A stretch of 64,000 bases of DNA from Nocardia acididurans (GCF_016741815.1 NZ_JAERRJ010000009.1:372001-436000); one strand, 5' to 3'; counted from the first letter of the stretch, positions 1 through 9,600 are shown. Notes: a model not told the origin generated them from the sequence alone. Made by a program: numbers and translations.

Positions 1-7
1 GGGGTTC

Positions 8-628
8 CTAGTTGGGCAGGAGGCCCTTGTTCGCCTGGTAGAAGTTCACGAGGGTGGGGTCGAGCTGGCCGTTGGCCTTGGCCCCGTTGATGAAGTCGAG
101 CACCGGCTGCGGCAGGTTGATGCCGTTCTGCTGGGCGACCTCCACGGCGCGATCCACAGCCTGGAAGACCTCCTGGCTGCCACCGTCGGTGGCCTGCGTG
201 GCGCCCGGGGCGGGGTTCCACTTCGGGGTCTCGGTCAGGGGCGCGGTGCGCTCGGTGGGACCGCTGGTGAGGCCGAGGCTCGAGGAGCAGGAGGGCCAGG
301 CGCCCCAGCCCTGCGAGGCGAGGACCTTCTCGGCGATCACGATCTGCTGTTCGCGGGTGGCCTGGTTGGCGCTGGCCGCGAACTCGCCGCCGCCGTGGGC
401 CCGCCAGGTGCTGGGCGAGAACTGCAGGCCGCCCTGGTATCCGTTGCCGGTGTTGATCTGCCAGTTACCGCCGGCTTCGCACTGTGCGAGGCGATCCCAG
501 TCGGAGTCGGGTGCCGCGCTGGCGTTTCCGGCCAGGGCCACTCCGGCTCCACCGATGATCGCGCCCGTCAGGGCGACCTTGGCGGCGGTACGACCGGTGT
601 TACTCGGCTTGCGATGGCGTCCACTCAT
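8..628 (-). CDS. rpf: Resuscitation-promoting factor (Rpf), secreted muralytic transglycosylase
   Basis: Secreted enzyme that cleaves peptidoglycan and promotes regrowth of dormant cells. The 206-residue product has an export signal with a hydrophobic core at about residues 15-37 and an ASA-A cleavage site near 38. An Rpf domain follows at about 40-118, containing the CEAGGNW motif whose Glu51 is the expected catalytic acid, plus GGLQFSPSTW and the closing GWGAWPSC. The last ~85 residues are a polar tail rich in P, T and Q. The start is the ATG at 628, because the conserved MSGRHRKP-type N-terminus begins there; the open frame upstream of it looks like leader. It is shorter than M. tuberculosis RpfA and closer in size to the compact Rpfs. 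Synteny with cspB further down supports an rpfA-locus assignment. Family call is certain; the exact letter is not. Confidence 0.95.
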   Translation of the reverse strand: MSGRHRKPSNTGRTAAKVALTGAIIGGAGVALAGNASAAPDSDWDRLAQCEAGGNWQINTGNGYQGGLQFSPSTWRAHGGGEFAASANQATREQQIVIAEKVLASQGWGAWPSCSSSLGLTSGPTERTAPLTETPKWNPAPGATQATDGGSQEVFQAVDRAVEVAQQNGINLPQPVLDFINGAKANGQLDPTLVNFYQANKGLLPN

Positions 629-643
629 GTTCGGGTCGTTCCT

Positions 644-661
644 CTCGTACGCGTCTACGAG
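644..661 (-). promoter_or_regulatory. Hairpin next to the rpf ribosome-binding site
   Basis: Read on the minus strand, CTCGTA pairs with TACGAG across a 6-nt loop. The 3' arm runs into the GAGAGGA sequence that would act as ribosome-binding site about 15 nt before the rpf ATG. It could modulate access to the site; this is inferred from the pairing only. Confidence 0.35.
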
Positions 662-974
662 GCCGACTACCGGGGTCGAACTGAGAGGTCGTCCGGCCCG
701 GCGCACCGAGTGCGCTGTTCCTCGTCCTCGCCCCTGGATCCAGTTGGGGGTCCGTACCCGCGGGGCGAGGTGCGATGCGGCGGGCCGGTGGCGCCGGGCT
801 GACCCGGCTGGTGAGAGACATTACGTCGACTCCCGCGAAAAATCTCTATTTGGTAACCGACGTGTCTGTCCGGGACGCGAACCGGCGCAACGGGTTCCGC
901 TTAGCGTCTGCGCAGGTGGTCACGGCGAGTCTCGCGCGATAGGGGTCTGACACCGCTCCGTGACCTCCTCGTTA

Positions 975-990
975 TGTGACGAAGATCACA
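975..990. promoter_or_regulatory. Perfect CRP/GlxR-type box (TGTGA-N6-TCACA)
   Basis: The sequence TGTGACGAAGATCACA is an exact match to the TGTGA-N6-TCACA palindrome bound by CRP-family regulators. These include mycobacterial CRP (Rv3676) and corynebacterial GlxR, and rpfA is a known Rv3676 target in M. tuberculosis. It lies between rpf and the next gene on the same strand, well upstream of the rpf start, consistent with control of a distal rpf promoter. It also lies just past the 3' end of the small membrane gene. Confidence 0.7.
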
Positions 991-1049
991 GGCATGGCCG
1001 GGTAACGAACGGGGCAATCAGTGTGTCGCGCCGGGCGCGGCGACACCGA

Positions 1050-1283
1050 TCACCGTGCCCGGCGACCAGACCACAGCGCGAACGTCACCGACCCCAGGAA
1101 GCCGAGCGCGGTTCCGCCCATCGCCACCAGGTACAGCCAGACGCCGGGCTTCGCGTCGGTCGCCAGACCGATCACGAAAATTGCCAGCACCGCCAGCAAT
1201 CCCGCTGCGAACAAGGCGAGTGACGCGTAGAGCAGCCAGCTTCCGGACCTGCGGGACGGCTGCTGCGAGGGAGTGTCGGACAC
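1050..1283 (-). CDS. Small two-helix membrane protein, unknown function
   Basis: A 77-residue protein not recognised as a named family. It has a polar Ser/Gln/Arg-rich N-terminus (about 1-14), two hydrophobic helices at about 16-41 and 47-70, and a basic SGRRAR tail, so a hairpin with both ends cytoplasmic is likely. It diverges from the cold-shock gene and lies upstream of rpf on the same strand, but about 420 bp away, so co-transcription is unlikely. Coding is supported by the clean membrane topology and charged termini. Confidence 0.65.
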   Translation of the reverse strand: MSDTPSQQPSRRSGSWLLYASLALFAAGLLAVLAIFVIGLATDAKPGVWLYLVAMGGTALGFLGSVTFALWSGRRAR

Positions 1284-1467
1284 CTCCAGACCGTAAAACT
1301 GATGTGCTCGCGCTATTCACACCGGGGTAGACTCGATGGCAATCGCGTCCTGCATACCTGTGTGGGGCGCGTTCTTTTCGCAAGCAGAAAGGTTGCGGAC
1401 CGAACGGTCCGAAGCCACGACTGTGCCCGGGTCCGCCCGGGCATCGAATTATGAACGGGTGAGCGCA

Positions 1468-1914
1468 GTGCCGACCGGCAAGGTGAAGTGGTACGACGTC
1501 GAAAAGGGCTTCGGCTTCCTTTCCCAGGATGAGGGTGAGGACGTCTACGTTCGATCGTCGGCGCTGCCCGAGGGTGTCGAGGCGCTCAAGCCCGGGCAGC
1601 GGGTGGAATTCGGAATGGCCGCGGGCCGTCGCGGACCGCAGGCGCTCAGCCTCAAACTGCTCGAAACCCCTTCCCTGCGAAACAGTTCCGAGCGCGGGGA
1701 ACGCGGCGAGCGGGGCGGCCGCGGCAAGGGCGCCGACGGCGCGCCCATCCAGCGCAAGTCGGCCGACGAACTGCACGGCCTGATCGGCGACCTGATCACC
1801 CTGCTGGAGACCAAGGTTCAGCCGGATCTGCGCCGCGGCAAGTACCCCGACCGCAAGACCTCCCAGCGCATCGCCGAGGTCGTGCGCGGCGTCGCGCGCG
1901 AGCTCGACCACTAG
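1468..1914 (+). CDS. cspB: Cold-shock domain protein with C-terminal extension (CspB-like)
   Basis: Single-stranded nucleic-acid-binding protein, probably an RNA chaperone. Residues 1-65 form a cold-shock domain beginning PTGKVKWYD and containing the RNP1-like KGFGFLS strand and the DVYVRSSAL strand. An ~80-residue extension follows: a Gly/Arg/Glu-rich linker, then a helical SADELHGLIGDLITLLETKVQPDL-type segment. That tail is longer than in classical 67-residue Csps but is typical of the actinobacterial relative of Rv0871. The GTG at 1468 is preferred because it gives the family-standard N-terminus; a GTG at 1459 is the alternative. A strong hairpin terminator follows at 1942. Confidence 0.92.
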   Translation: MPTGKVKWYDVEKGFGFLSQDEGEDVYVRSSALPEGVEALKPGQRVEFGMAAGRRGPQALSLKLLETPSLRNSSERGERGERGGRGKGADGAPIQRKSADELHGLIGDLITLLETKVQPDLRRGKYPDRKTSQRIAEVVRGVARELDH

Positions 1915-1941
1915 GTCGCGGCGAAAACGCTTCCAGGACAA

Positions 1942-1985
1942 GCGAAAGGGCTCCGTGAGCGGTTGTGCTCACGGGGCCCTTTCGC
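1942..1985. terminator. Hairpin terminator between cspB and the DUF2771 gene
   Basis: GCGAAAGGGCTCCGTGAGC pairs along its whole length (one G-U) with GCTCACGGGGCCCTTTCGC across a 6-nt loop. It sits between two convergent genes and probably terminates both. Confidence 0.75.
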
Positions 1986-2036
1986 GATGTCCGCGCCGAG
2001 CGTGCCCCGCTCGGTGACCGGGCTTCGGCGCGACGC

Positions 2037-2660
2037 TCAGGCGGCTACGCGCACCGACCACGCGGCGTGCGGGATGTAGCCCTCTTCACCGGTTGCCATG
2101 TCCCGCGCCAGAATCGGCAGATCCAGCTCGACGCCGACCAGCGGCAGCTCCTGCAGCGACGGGATGCGGATCGCGCTCGGCGACTTCTTCACCGTCTTGA
2201 AACCGGTCCAGCTCAGCTCGCGGTGCTCGGTCTCGAAATCGCTCTTGGTGAACTGCTGGCGCACCAGCCTGCCGTCCGGCGTCTGGTAGACGGCGGTCAG
2301 CAGCCACGGCGCGTTCACCACCTGCTTGGGCAGCGACAGCTGCAACGGGTATCCGCCCGGGATGTTCAGTTCGGCGGACGTGCCGGTGCGGCATTCGGTT
2401 CCCTCGGAGCACACGACGCCGTCGGGCAGTTGCTCGGCCGCGATGTCGGCCGGCAGCACCAGGCAGTCCTGCATGCGGGTGTTGCAGTACATGTACGGCT
2501 CCACCACGACCGACCTGCCGTACGCGTAAGCGGTGATATCCGGTTCGTGCTCCGGCGCGTCGCGGACCGCGAGGGCGACGACGGCGGCGACGGCTGCCAC
2601 GAAAACCAGCAGTGCCGCTCCCGCTAGCGCGGCGATGGTGCGGGCGTTGGGTGTGCTCAC
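2037..2660 (-). CDS. DUF2771 family membrane-anchored protein
   Basis: A 207-residue protein of the actinobacterial DUF2771 family (like Rv0875c), function unknown. One N-terminal transmembrane or signal-anchor helix (about 7-30) precedes an extracytoplasmic domain with several cysteines (YCNTRMQDC, VCSEGTEC) that probably form disulfides. The GTG at 2660 is chosen because it places the anchor at the N-terminus; the upstream frame overlaps the MFS gene. The start is 19 bp after the MFS stop, so the two are probably co-transcribed, an association conserved with the M. tuberculosis order. Confidence 0.85.
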   Translation of the reverse strand: MSTPNARTIAALAGAALLVFVAAVAAVVALAVRDAPEHEPDITAYAYGRSVVVEPYMYCNTRMQDCLVLPADIAAEQLPDGVVCSEGTECRTGTSAELNIPGGYPLQLSLPKQVVNAPWLLTAVYQTPDGRLVRQQFTKSDFETEHRELSWTGFKTVKKSPSAIRIPSLQELPLVGVELDLPILARDMATGEEGYIPHAAWSVRVAA

Positions 2661-2679
2661 CGGTAAGGGTTCCTGTCCG

Positions 2680-4524
2680 TCAGGGGGTGGCTTCCCCGAG
2701 CCGTTGAGCGCCGGGGATCTCCTGCTTCGCATGCTGTGGTCGATTGCCACCCAAACCGGGCAGCAGCGAATGACCACGGTAGCTGACCACCGTTTGGATC
2801 AAACCGAGCGCCATGACACCGGCGACGATGGCGAAACCCTTCCACCAGACGGTGGGCAGCAGCACGCCCATCGCGCCGCCGAGCACCCAGGACAGCTGCA
2901 GCACCGTCTCCGAACGGCCGAAACCGGAGGCGATGGATTCCGGCGGCAGATCGTCCTGGATGGAGGCGTCCAGCGACACCTTCGCCAGCGCGCTCGCACC
3001 CGCCGCGACCAGGGTGGCGACCGCCGCGCCGATCAGATTGCCGAAGACCGCGGCCAGGGCGGCGATGGCCACACAGCCGATGGTGCACAGCAGCACGATC
3101 AGCGTCGGGCGGCCGAGTTTCATGCGCGCGCCGGTGGCATTGCCCACGAAATTGCCGATGGCGGCGGCCGCGCCGACCACGCCGAGCATGGCGGCCTGCT
3201 GCACCGGGCGATGCTCGGTGGCCTTCGCGACGAAGGCCACATAGAAGGTGAGGAAGCCGGTGAGGACGCGAATGGTGCCGTTGCCCCACAGGCCCGTCAC
3301 CACCGAACGGCCCAGGGGCTGACGGCGTTTCTTCGCCGGGACGTCGGTGGCCTTGGCCGGGTCGAGGACCTCGGTGTGCTTGTCGTCGCCGTGATAGGAC
3401 AGCGTCGCGGGCACCTCGCCCTCGGTCACCTCCACCCAGGACGGAATGTGCAGGCTCAGATACGCACCCGCCGCCGCCAGCACCGCCGCGAACAGCAGCG
3501 CGCCGGTGGATCCGGTCGCGATGGCGATGAGCCCGGCCACGCCGCCCGCGCCCAGCGTGCCGCCCACCAGACCGAAGACGGTGAGCCGGGAGTTGGTGCG
3601 CACCAGGTCGATTCCCGGTGGCAGGACGCGTGGCGTCACCGCGCTCTTGAGCACCGAGAACGATTTGCTGAGGATCATCATGCAGAGCGCGAGCGGATAC
3701 AGCGCCCAGTTGTCGATATTGAAGATCAGCAGCAGCGCGATGAAAATGCGCAGCCCGAACGATCCGGCCAGCGCCAGCCTGCGCCCGCGCTGTAGTCGAT
3801 CGAGCATGGGCCCCACGAACGGCGCGATCACCGCGAACGGCGCGATGGTGATCAGCAGGTAGAGGGCCACCTTGCCCTTGGATTCGGCGGTGGCGCTGGC
3901 GAAGAACAGCGTATTGGCGAGCGCCACGGCGATGGCCGCGTCGGTCGCGAAATTCGCCATGGTCGCGTACACCAGCGAGGTGAGCCCGGATTCCTCCGCG
4001 CCGTCGGCCTTCGCCGCGCGCTGGAAGGTCGCGAACCCGCGCTCGGTGAGTTCGATACTGCGTCGCGCCGCCACCCGCGTCACGGTCAGTTTCCGCGGCG
4101 GCTTGTGTAGTCCCGGATTCGACGGCGCGTCCTGCTCACCCACGGCGTCCTGCGAATTCGCCTGCGGGTGCGCGTCTTCGGGTTCGGTGGTCGGCCACGG
4201 CTGCGTGGTACCCGCTGCGCCCTTGCGCATGCGCGGATCCTGCGGTGGCGCGCTGCCCGGCTCCTCGGCGGAGCGCTGCTGCCACCGCGATCCGGTGACC
4301 CGGGTCTGCTGGGTGTCGGCGGGCGGGGATTCCATCGGCCGGGTCGGCGGGCGGCGCGCCAGGAACTCCGGTACGTCCGGTTCGTCGCCGCGCGGCGGTT
4401 GCGGCCTGGCCGCGGGCCGGTTGGCGGGCGGGTACCGGTCGTAGCCGGGGTGCCGATCGATGAGGGGAGACTCCTCGTCGCCCCACCGACCGGGGTCGGC
4501 GCCTGGGTCACGGGGAGCTGTCAC
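2680..4524 (-). CDS. MFS transporter with long Pro-rich cytoplasmic N-terminus (Rv0876c-like)
   Basis: A 614-residue major facilitator. The first ~170 residues are disordered, rich in P, R, Q and E. The membrane part runs from about 200 with roughly twelve helices and the characteristic GPMLDRLQRGRR loop between helices 2 and 3. The central loop (about 385-425) is acidic and then basic (AKKRRQP). The substrate is not evident. The GTG at 4524 is chosen for its GGGGGC Shine-Dalgarno-like stretch and because any longer form would run into the upstream lipoprotein gene. It is second in a minus-strand cluster: cyclotransferase-like lipoprotein, MFS, DUF2771. Confidence 0.85.
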   Translation of the reverse strand: MTAPRDPGADPGRWGDEESPLIDRHPGYDRYPPANRPAARPQPPRGDEPDVPEFLARRPPTRPMESPPADTQQTRVTGSRWQQRSAEEPGSAPPQDPRMRKGAAGTTQPWPTTEPEDAHPQANSQDAVGEQDAPSNPGLHKPPRKLTVTRVAARRSIELTERGFATFQRAAKADGAEESGLTSLVYATMANFATDAAIAVALANTLFFASATAESKGKVALYLLITIAPFAVIAPFVGPMLDRLQRGRRLALAGSFGLRIFIALLLIFNIDNWALYPLALCMMILSKSFSVLKSAVTPRVLPPGIDLVRTNSRLTVFGLVGGTLGAGGVAGLIAIATGSTGALLFAAVLAAAGAYLSLHIPSWVEVTEGEVPATLSYHGDDKHTEVLDPAKATDVPAKKRRQPLGRSVVTGLWGNGTIRVLTGFLTFYVAFVAKATEHRPVQQAAMLGVVGAAAAIGNFVGNATGARMKLGRPTLIVLLCTIGCVAIAALAAVFGNLIGAAVATLVAAGASALAKVSLDASIQDDLPPESIASGFGRSETVLQLSWVLGGAMGVLLPTVWWKGFAIVAGVMALGLIQTVVSYRGHSLLPGLGGNRPQHAKQEIPGAQRLGEATP

Positions 4525-4591
4525 GCCCCCAATTCTTGCAGTGTCGAACGACTGCGGCGCGACTACCGCCGGTGTGGCCCGCCACAAACCC

Positions 4592-5383
4592 TCATTCGGG
4601 GACGAACCGGACCTCGTAGGAGGTGGGCCAGTTCTTGCCGGTGAGGAGGAAGCGGTCGGTGCCGGGGACGGCGGCGATGCCGTTGAGGACGTCGGCGCCG
4701 GCGGGGCGGGAGCCGCGCGGGAGCAGGCCGGAGGCGTCGATGACGGCCAGCACCGCGCCGGATTCGGGGTCGATGCGCAGGATGGTGTCGGAGGGCCAGG
4801 CGTTGGCGTAGACGGAACCGTCGGGGGCGCAGTCGAGTTCGTTGAGGCGGGTGTCACCGTGGGAGGTGAGGGTGACGGTGCGGACCGGGGCGAAGGTGTC
4901 CGGATCACGGAAGGTGAGGGTGTCGGTGCCGTTGCTCATGACGACCTGGTTGTTGCGGGTGCACAGGCCCCAGCCCTCGCCGTCGTAGCCGGTGCGGCGT
5001 AGTTCGGCGAGGGTGCCCGGGTCGCGGGCGATGGCGATGCCCTCGGTGTAGGTGACCTGCCACAGGATTGTTCCGGTGTTGGTGATGCCCTCGCCGAACA
5101 GGGGCGCGGGGAGGTCGGCGCGGGTCAGGGGCGTGCCGTCGGCGGCCGTGGTCTGGATGAAGGAGCGGCCGGACAGGCCGGTGCTCTCGTAGAGAATTCC
5201 GTCGTGGAATTCCAGGCCCTCGGTGAACGCGGAGGTGTCGTGCGGGCGTTCGGCGACCACCTCGACCCGCATACGCGGCGTGTCGTCTGGTTTGCCGCAT
5301 CCGGCCGTGGCGGCTGCCAGTCCCAGGGCTGTGGTCAGCGCGATCGAGACGGTCGCTACCGGTGCGCGGCGATTGCGTTCCAT
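4592..5383 (-). CDS. Glutaminyl-peptide cyclotransferase family lipoprotein
   Basis: A 263-residue predicted lipoprotein. The signal peptide ends in a TAGC lipobox with Cys29. The rest is a five-bladed propeller of the plant/bacterial glutaminyl cyclase type, with repeated blade motifs such as FTEGLEFHDGILYESTGL, LNELDCAPDGSVYAN and VLNGIAAVPGTDRFLLTGKNW. The family converts N-terminal Gln to pyroglutamate on exported proteins or peptides. It ends 67 bp before the MFS start on the same strand and diverges from the DUF3027 gene with only 17 bp between starts, so both promoters must overlap coding DNA or be leaderless-like. Confidence 0.85.
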   Translation of the reverse strand: MERNRRAPVATVSIALTTALGLAAATAGCGKPDDTPRMRVEVVAERPHDTSAFTEGLEFHDGILYESTGLSGRSFIQTTAADGTPLTRADLPAPLFGEGITNTGTILWQVTYTEGIAIARDPGTLAELRRTGYDGEGWGLCTRNNQVVMSNGTDTLTFRDPDTFAPVRTVTLTSHGDTRLNELDCAPDGSVYANAWPSDTILRIDPESGAVLAVIDASGLLPRGSRPAGADVLNGIAAVPGTDRFLLTGKNWPTSYEVRFVPE

Positions 5384-5400
5384 ACGGCAAAATGTAGGGC

Positions 5401-6447
5401 GTGAGCGCGGTTGGAGTTTCGGAGTCCGGAGTGCGGCCGATCCTGGCGGAGGCTGTGGAGCTGGCCCGCCGTGCTCTGCTGGAGCTGGAACCTGTGGGTG
5501 TGGGCGCACATCTCGGCGTGACCGCCGAGGACGATGCCGCCGCCACCCACCACTTCCAGGCCACCCTGCCCGGCTATCACGGCTGGCAGTGGGCGGTCGT
5601 CGTGGCCGCGCCGCCGGAGGCGACCCACGCCACGGTGAGCGAGTCGGCCCTGCTGCCGGGCCCCGACGCCCTGGTGGCCCCCGACTTCCTGCCCTGGGAT
5701 CAGCGCATCCGCCCCGGCGACCTCGCCCCCGGCGACCTGCTGGCCCCGCCCGCCGACGACCCCCGCCTGGTCCCCGGCTACATGATCACCGGCGACCCCA
5801 TCGTCGACGACACCGCGACCGCCCTCGGCCTCGGCCGCTCCCAGGTCCTGTCCCGCGAGGGCCGCGAGGAAGCAGCCGACCGCTGGTTCTCCGAATTCGG
5901 CCCCGACACCGATATGGCCCGCGCCGCCCCCTCCACCTGCGGCGTCTGCGGCTTCTTCGTCCCCCTGGCCGGTTCCCTCCAGGCCGCGTTCGGCGTCTGC
6001 GCCAACGCCATGGGCGCCGACGGCCGCGTGGTCCACGTCGCCTACGGCTGCGGCGCGCACTCCGACACGGTCGTCCCCACCGGCAGCGGCTCCCCGCTCT
6101 ACGAGGCCTACGACGACGCCGCTGTGGAAATCGTCCCCGCCGAGGAATTCCGCAAACCCGAACCCGCCGCCGAGACGATCGCCGACGGCGCAGCGGCAGC
6201 ACCGGAAGCCACCCCCACCATCGCCGCGGACATCGCTGCGGCCGAGACGCCGGAAGCCGCTGTGGCCGAAACCGCTTCGGTGGTCGTTCCCGCGCCGGAA
6301 TCCGATGCGCGGGTCGCCGACGCGGCACCGGCGGGCACCCTGTTCGACCTCGACGACGCCGACGCCCGCAATACCGACGCCTGGGTCGTCACCGCGGTCA
6401 AGGTGGAGTCCGAGGCGGCCGAGCCCGGAGCCGCGGAAACCCGCTAG
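5401..6447 (+). CDS. DUF3027 family protein
   Basis: A 348-residue actinobacterial protein of unknown function (Rv0877-like). The conserved part covers about residues 10-240. It contains a cysteine cluster beginning CGVCGFF (Cys180, Cys183), then a GVCANAM block and a YGCGAHSD block, suggesting a metal-binding or disulfide centre. The last ~100 residues are low-complexity, Ala/Glu/Pro-rich. The GTG at 5401 follows a GTAGGG ribosome-binding sequence. In M. tuberculosis the homologue is likewise divergent from the MFS/DUF2771 pair. Confidence 0.85.
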   Translation: MSAVGVSESGVRPILAEAVELARRALLELEPVGVGAHLGVTAEDDAAATHHFQATLPGYHGWQWAVVVAAPPEATHATVSESALLPGPDALVAPDFLPWDQRIRPGDLAPGDLLAPPADDPRLVPGYMITGDPIVDDTATALGLGRSQVLSREGREEAADRWFSEFGPDTDMARAAPSTCGVCGFFVPLAGSLQAAFGVCANAMGADGRVVHVAYGCGAHSDTVVPTGSGSPLYEAYDDAAVEIVPAEEFRKPEPAAETIADGAAAAPEATPTIAADIAAAETPEAAVAETASVVVPAPESDARVADAAPAGTLFDLDDADARNTDAWVVTAVKVESEAAEPGAAETR

Positions 6448-6656
6448 GCGGACCTGATTCACCGGCCGCGCCCGGTCCCTTGCTCGCCGGGCGTCACGGC
6501 GGCGTCGTCCCGGCTTCCACCCGTATTCGAAACCGGCTGATCCCGTCCGGTGAGACCCACCGGCGTCGACTGTGGGTTCGCCGGGTCCGGTGGGTACGGT
6601 CTCGGGGCGAGTGATGCTGTGACTAGCGGCGTGGTATCGGCCGGAAGAGGTGTGGG

Positions 6657-9600
6657 ATGAGCATGGGTGATCCGTTCGGTACCGCTGAGCTGCGGGCGGG
6701 AGTGGTTGCGGCGTGGCGGGATTCGCCCACCCGGTTGCGGGAGGACGCTGCCACCGAGGCCGATCTGGTGCGGGCGGGGTACCGGGATCGGGTGCTGACC
6801 GAGCTCGCGCAGAACGCCGCGGACGCCGCCGCGAAAGCGGGGGTTCCGGGGTTCGTCGCCGTGTGGCTGGACGGGCATACGCTGCACATCGCGAATACCG
6901 GGGTGGGGCTGGATGTTTCGGGCGTGCACGCGCTGACCGCGCTGCGCGCCTCCGCGAAGGGAGCGGGTGACGCCGCGGTCGGGCAGTTCGGCGTGGGGTT
7001 CACCGCCGTGCTGAGTGTTTCCGATGAGGTCGAATTCCGGTCCGCGAGTGGGTCGGTGCGGTTCTCGCGGGAGGAGACGTGGGCGGCGCTCCGCGCCGAG
7101 GGCATCAAGATTCCGGAAGGGGTCGAGGATTTCCGGCCGCCCGCACTGCGCCTGGCCTGGCCGCTCGACGCGGCCCCGGCGAGCGGATTCGACAGTGAGA
7201 TCGTGCTGACACTGCGGGCCGAGGTGGATTCCGCCGCCCTGCTGGCCGGGATGCGGGCGGAAGCCGTCGATCTGCTGCTGGAACTGCCCGTGCTGCAACG
7301 TATCCGGATCGGCGCGGACGAACTCGTCAGCACGGTGCGGGATCTCGGCGCGGAGGACATCCACGGCGCGGCGGCGACGGATCGAACCGACGCCCTCGAC
7401 GCGGCCCTGGCGGCCCTGCCGGACCCGGACCTGGGAGCCGTATCGGCTCTGATGGACCCGGATTCGGGAGCCACATCGACGCCGGCGGGCGCGGACCTGG
7501 GGGCCGCGCCGGGCCTCGCGGGCGCGGACCTGGGGGCCGCGCCGGGCCTCGCGGGCGCGGATTCGACCACCCCGGCCGCGAGGACCGCATCGACTGCCGA
7601 GGGCGACAGCGGCGTGGTTCAGCTGGATCTGCTGTCCATGGGCGAAGACGAGACGGATACGCCGCGGTCGTCCGCGAGCCGCGTGGCGGAGCCGGAACAG
7701 CCGACCACGGCCGGGGGGCTCGGCGGCCGGCATCTGCCTGATGCCGCCGCCCCCGGGGCCCGGGGTTCGTTCGCGGGCACGGGAACTCCCGGGCTGCAGG
7801 AGCTGCGGATCACGGGTGATGAAGCGGGCGAACAGATTTGGTGGCAGTACCGGACCGGCCGGGCCCGGTGGCTGGTGCCGGTGCGGGACGGGCGCGCGGT
7901 GGCCGCCCGCCCGGATGTGCTGCGCGCGCCGACCCGATCGGACGAGGAGTTGTCGCTGCCCGCGATACTGATCGCGGACGTGCCGATGCAGCCCGATCGG
8001 CGGCGGCTGCTGCCCGGGGCGCGAGTGGCCGAATTGGCTTCGGGGTACGCGGAATTCGCACGGGCACTGCCGATCCGGGATCGACTGGTGCTGGTGCCCG
8101 CGCCGGGCTTCGCGCGCAGCGAGGTGGACGGGCTGCTGCGTGAGGCGCTGGTCGCGGAACTGCGCGCGGGGGAGTGGCTTCCGGTCGTCGGCGGCGCGGC
8201 GGCGCCCGGCGCGAGTAGCCGCCTGCCGGGTGAACCGGTGCTCGCCGACGAGATGGTGCGCGCTGATGATGTGGTGCGCATGGGCGAGACGGCGCGCGCT
8301 GACGATGTGGTGCGCGTGGGCGAGACGGTGCGCGCTGATGATGTGGTTCTCGCGGGCGATGCGGAGCGCGCCGGCGCTGCGGCGCAGCGACCGCCGTCAC
8401 GGCCGGCCGCCGGTACCGCGGGCGATGGCGGTCATGCGGCCACCAGCGCCGTTCCGGTCGCGGCGGAGTCCGCTGTCTGGTCCGCCGCTCCCGGGCGGGT
8501 GAGTGTGTTCACCGGCGTGACAGTCGAATTGGCGCCGTTGCTGGCGGAATTGGTTGGTCCGCTGGTGATTCCGGAACTGTCCGGCCGGGCGCTCGCCGAT
8601 GCGCTGGCGGTGCTGGATGTGCACCGGATCGGGCTGGCGCGGATCGCGGAGCTGTCGGGGAGCCTGGAACGGGAACCGCAGTGGTGGTATTCGCTGTACG
8701 ACGCACTGGACTCGTTCGTCACCGATCCGCTGGCGGTGGAGGAGCTGGGGGCGCTGGCGGTACCCCTCACGGACGGCCGGACGGTGACCGGGCCGCGCAC
8801 CACGGTGCTGGACGATCATCTGGAGTCGGCGATTCCGGTGCACTGGGCGCGGCTGGTGCATCCGGAGGCGGCGCACGAGCTGCTGGGCCGGTTGGGGGCG
8901 CGACCGGCGACCTCGGCCGATCTGCTGAATGATCCTGCGCTGCAGGCGCATCTGGAGGACGACCCGGCCGATCCCGATACCGTGGATTCGGTGCTGGCCC
9001 TGGCCGCGCACGCCGATGCCGCGCCGGGTGAACTGCCCTCCTGGCTCGGCCTGATCGAATTGCCGGACGAGACGGGCGAATTGCTGCCCGCCGATGAACT
9101 GCTGCTGCCCGGCGCACCGCTGAGCCGGGTGCTGGTGGCCGATTCGCCGTTCGGCACGATCGCCGCCGACGCCGTGGAACGCTATGGCGCGCAGGCCCTG
9201 CGGGCCGTGGGCGTGGGCTGGGGCTTCACCCTGGTGGGCGAGGAGGACCCCACCGGCCCGGATCATCACCTGGACGACGAGGAGTCCTGGTGGGATTCGC
9301 TGGCCGAGGATCCGCCGCACCTGCTCGCCGTGCGCGACCTGGATCTGGTGGACGACGCCGAATGGCCGGAAGCGTTGCGGCTGCTGCTGTCCGAGGAGAC
9401 CACCCGTCCCCTGCTGGCCGATCGGGACGGTTACACCGCCTGGTGGTTGCGCCATCACGCGCATATCGACGGCATCACACTGGGTCTCATGCGGCATCCG
9501 GAGGATCGCCTGTGGGCGGGTCTGCTCCCGCAGCTCCCGGGTTTCGCCGAACCGGATCTGACGGTGCTGCGCGGTGTGCTCGCCGCCCCGCAGGAGCTGA

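Larger units (their letters stand above)
629..1049 (-). other. Long rpf leader and promoter region (gene-free, 421 bp)
   Basis: No gene is supported here. The stretch holds a CRP/GlxR-type box about 350 nt upstream of the rpf start and a small hairpin directly before the ribosome-binding region. This layout suggests a long untranslated leader. Actinobacterial rpf leaders often carry a ydaO-type c-di-AMP riboswitch, but its diagnostic GGGGUGAAUC and GGGGACCCA blocks are not visible, so none is called. Confidence 0.5.

Noticed and set aside
629..960. c-di-AMP (ydaO) riboswitch upstream of rpf
   Set aside because: Expected from family context, but the conserved GGGGUGAAUC and GGGGACCCA blocks are not seen on the minus strand.
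1336..1467. N-terminal extension of the cold-shock protein
   Set aside because: The 44 extra residues do not resemble the family, which begins at PTGKVKWYD; GTG at 1468 fits better.
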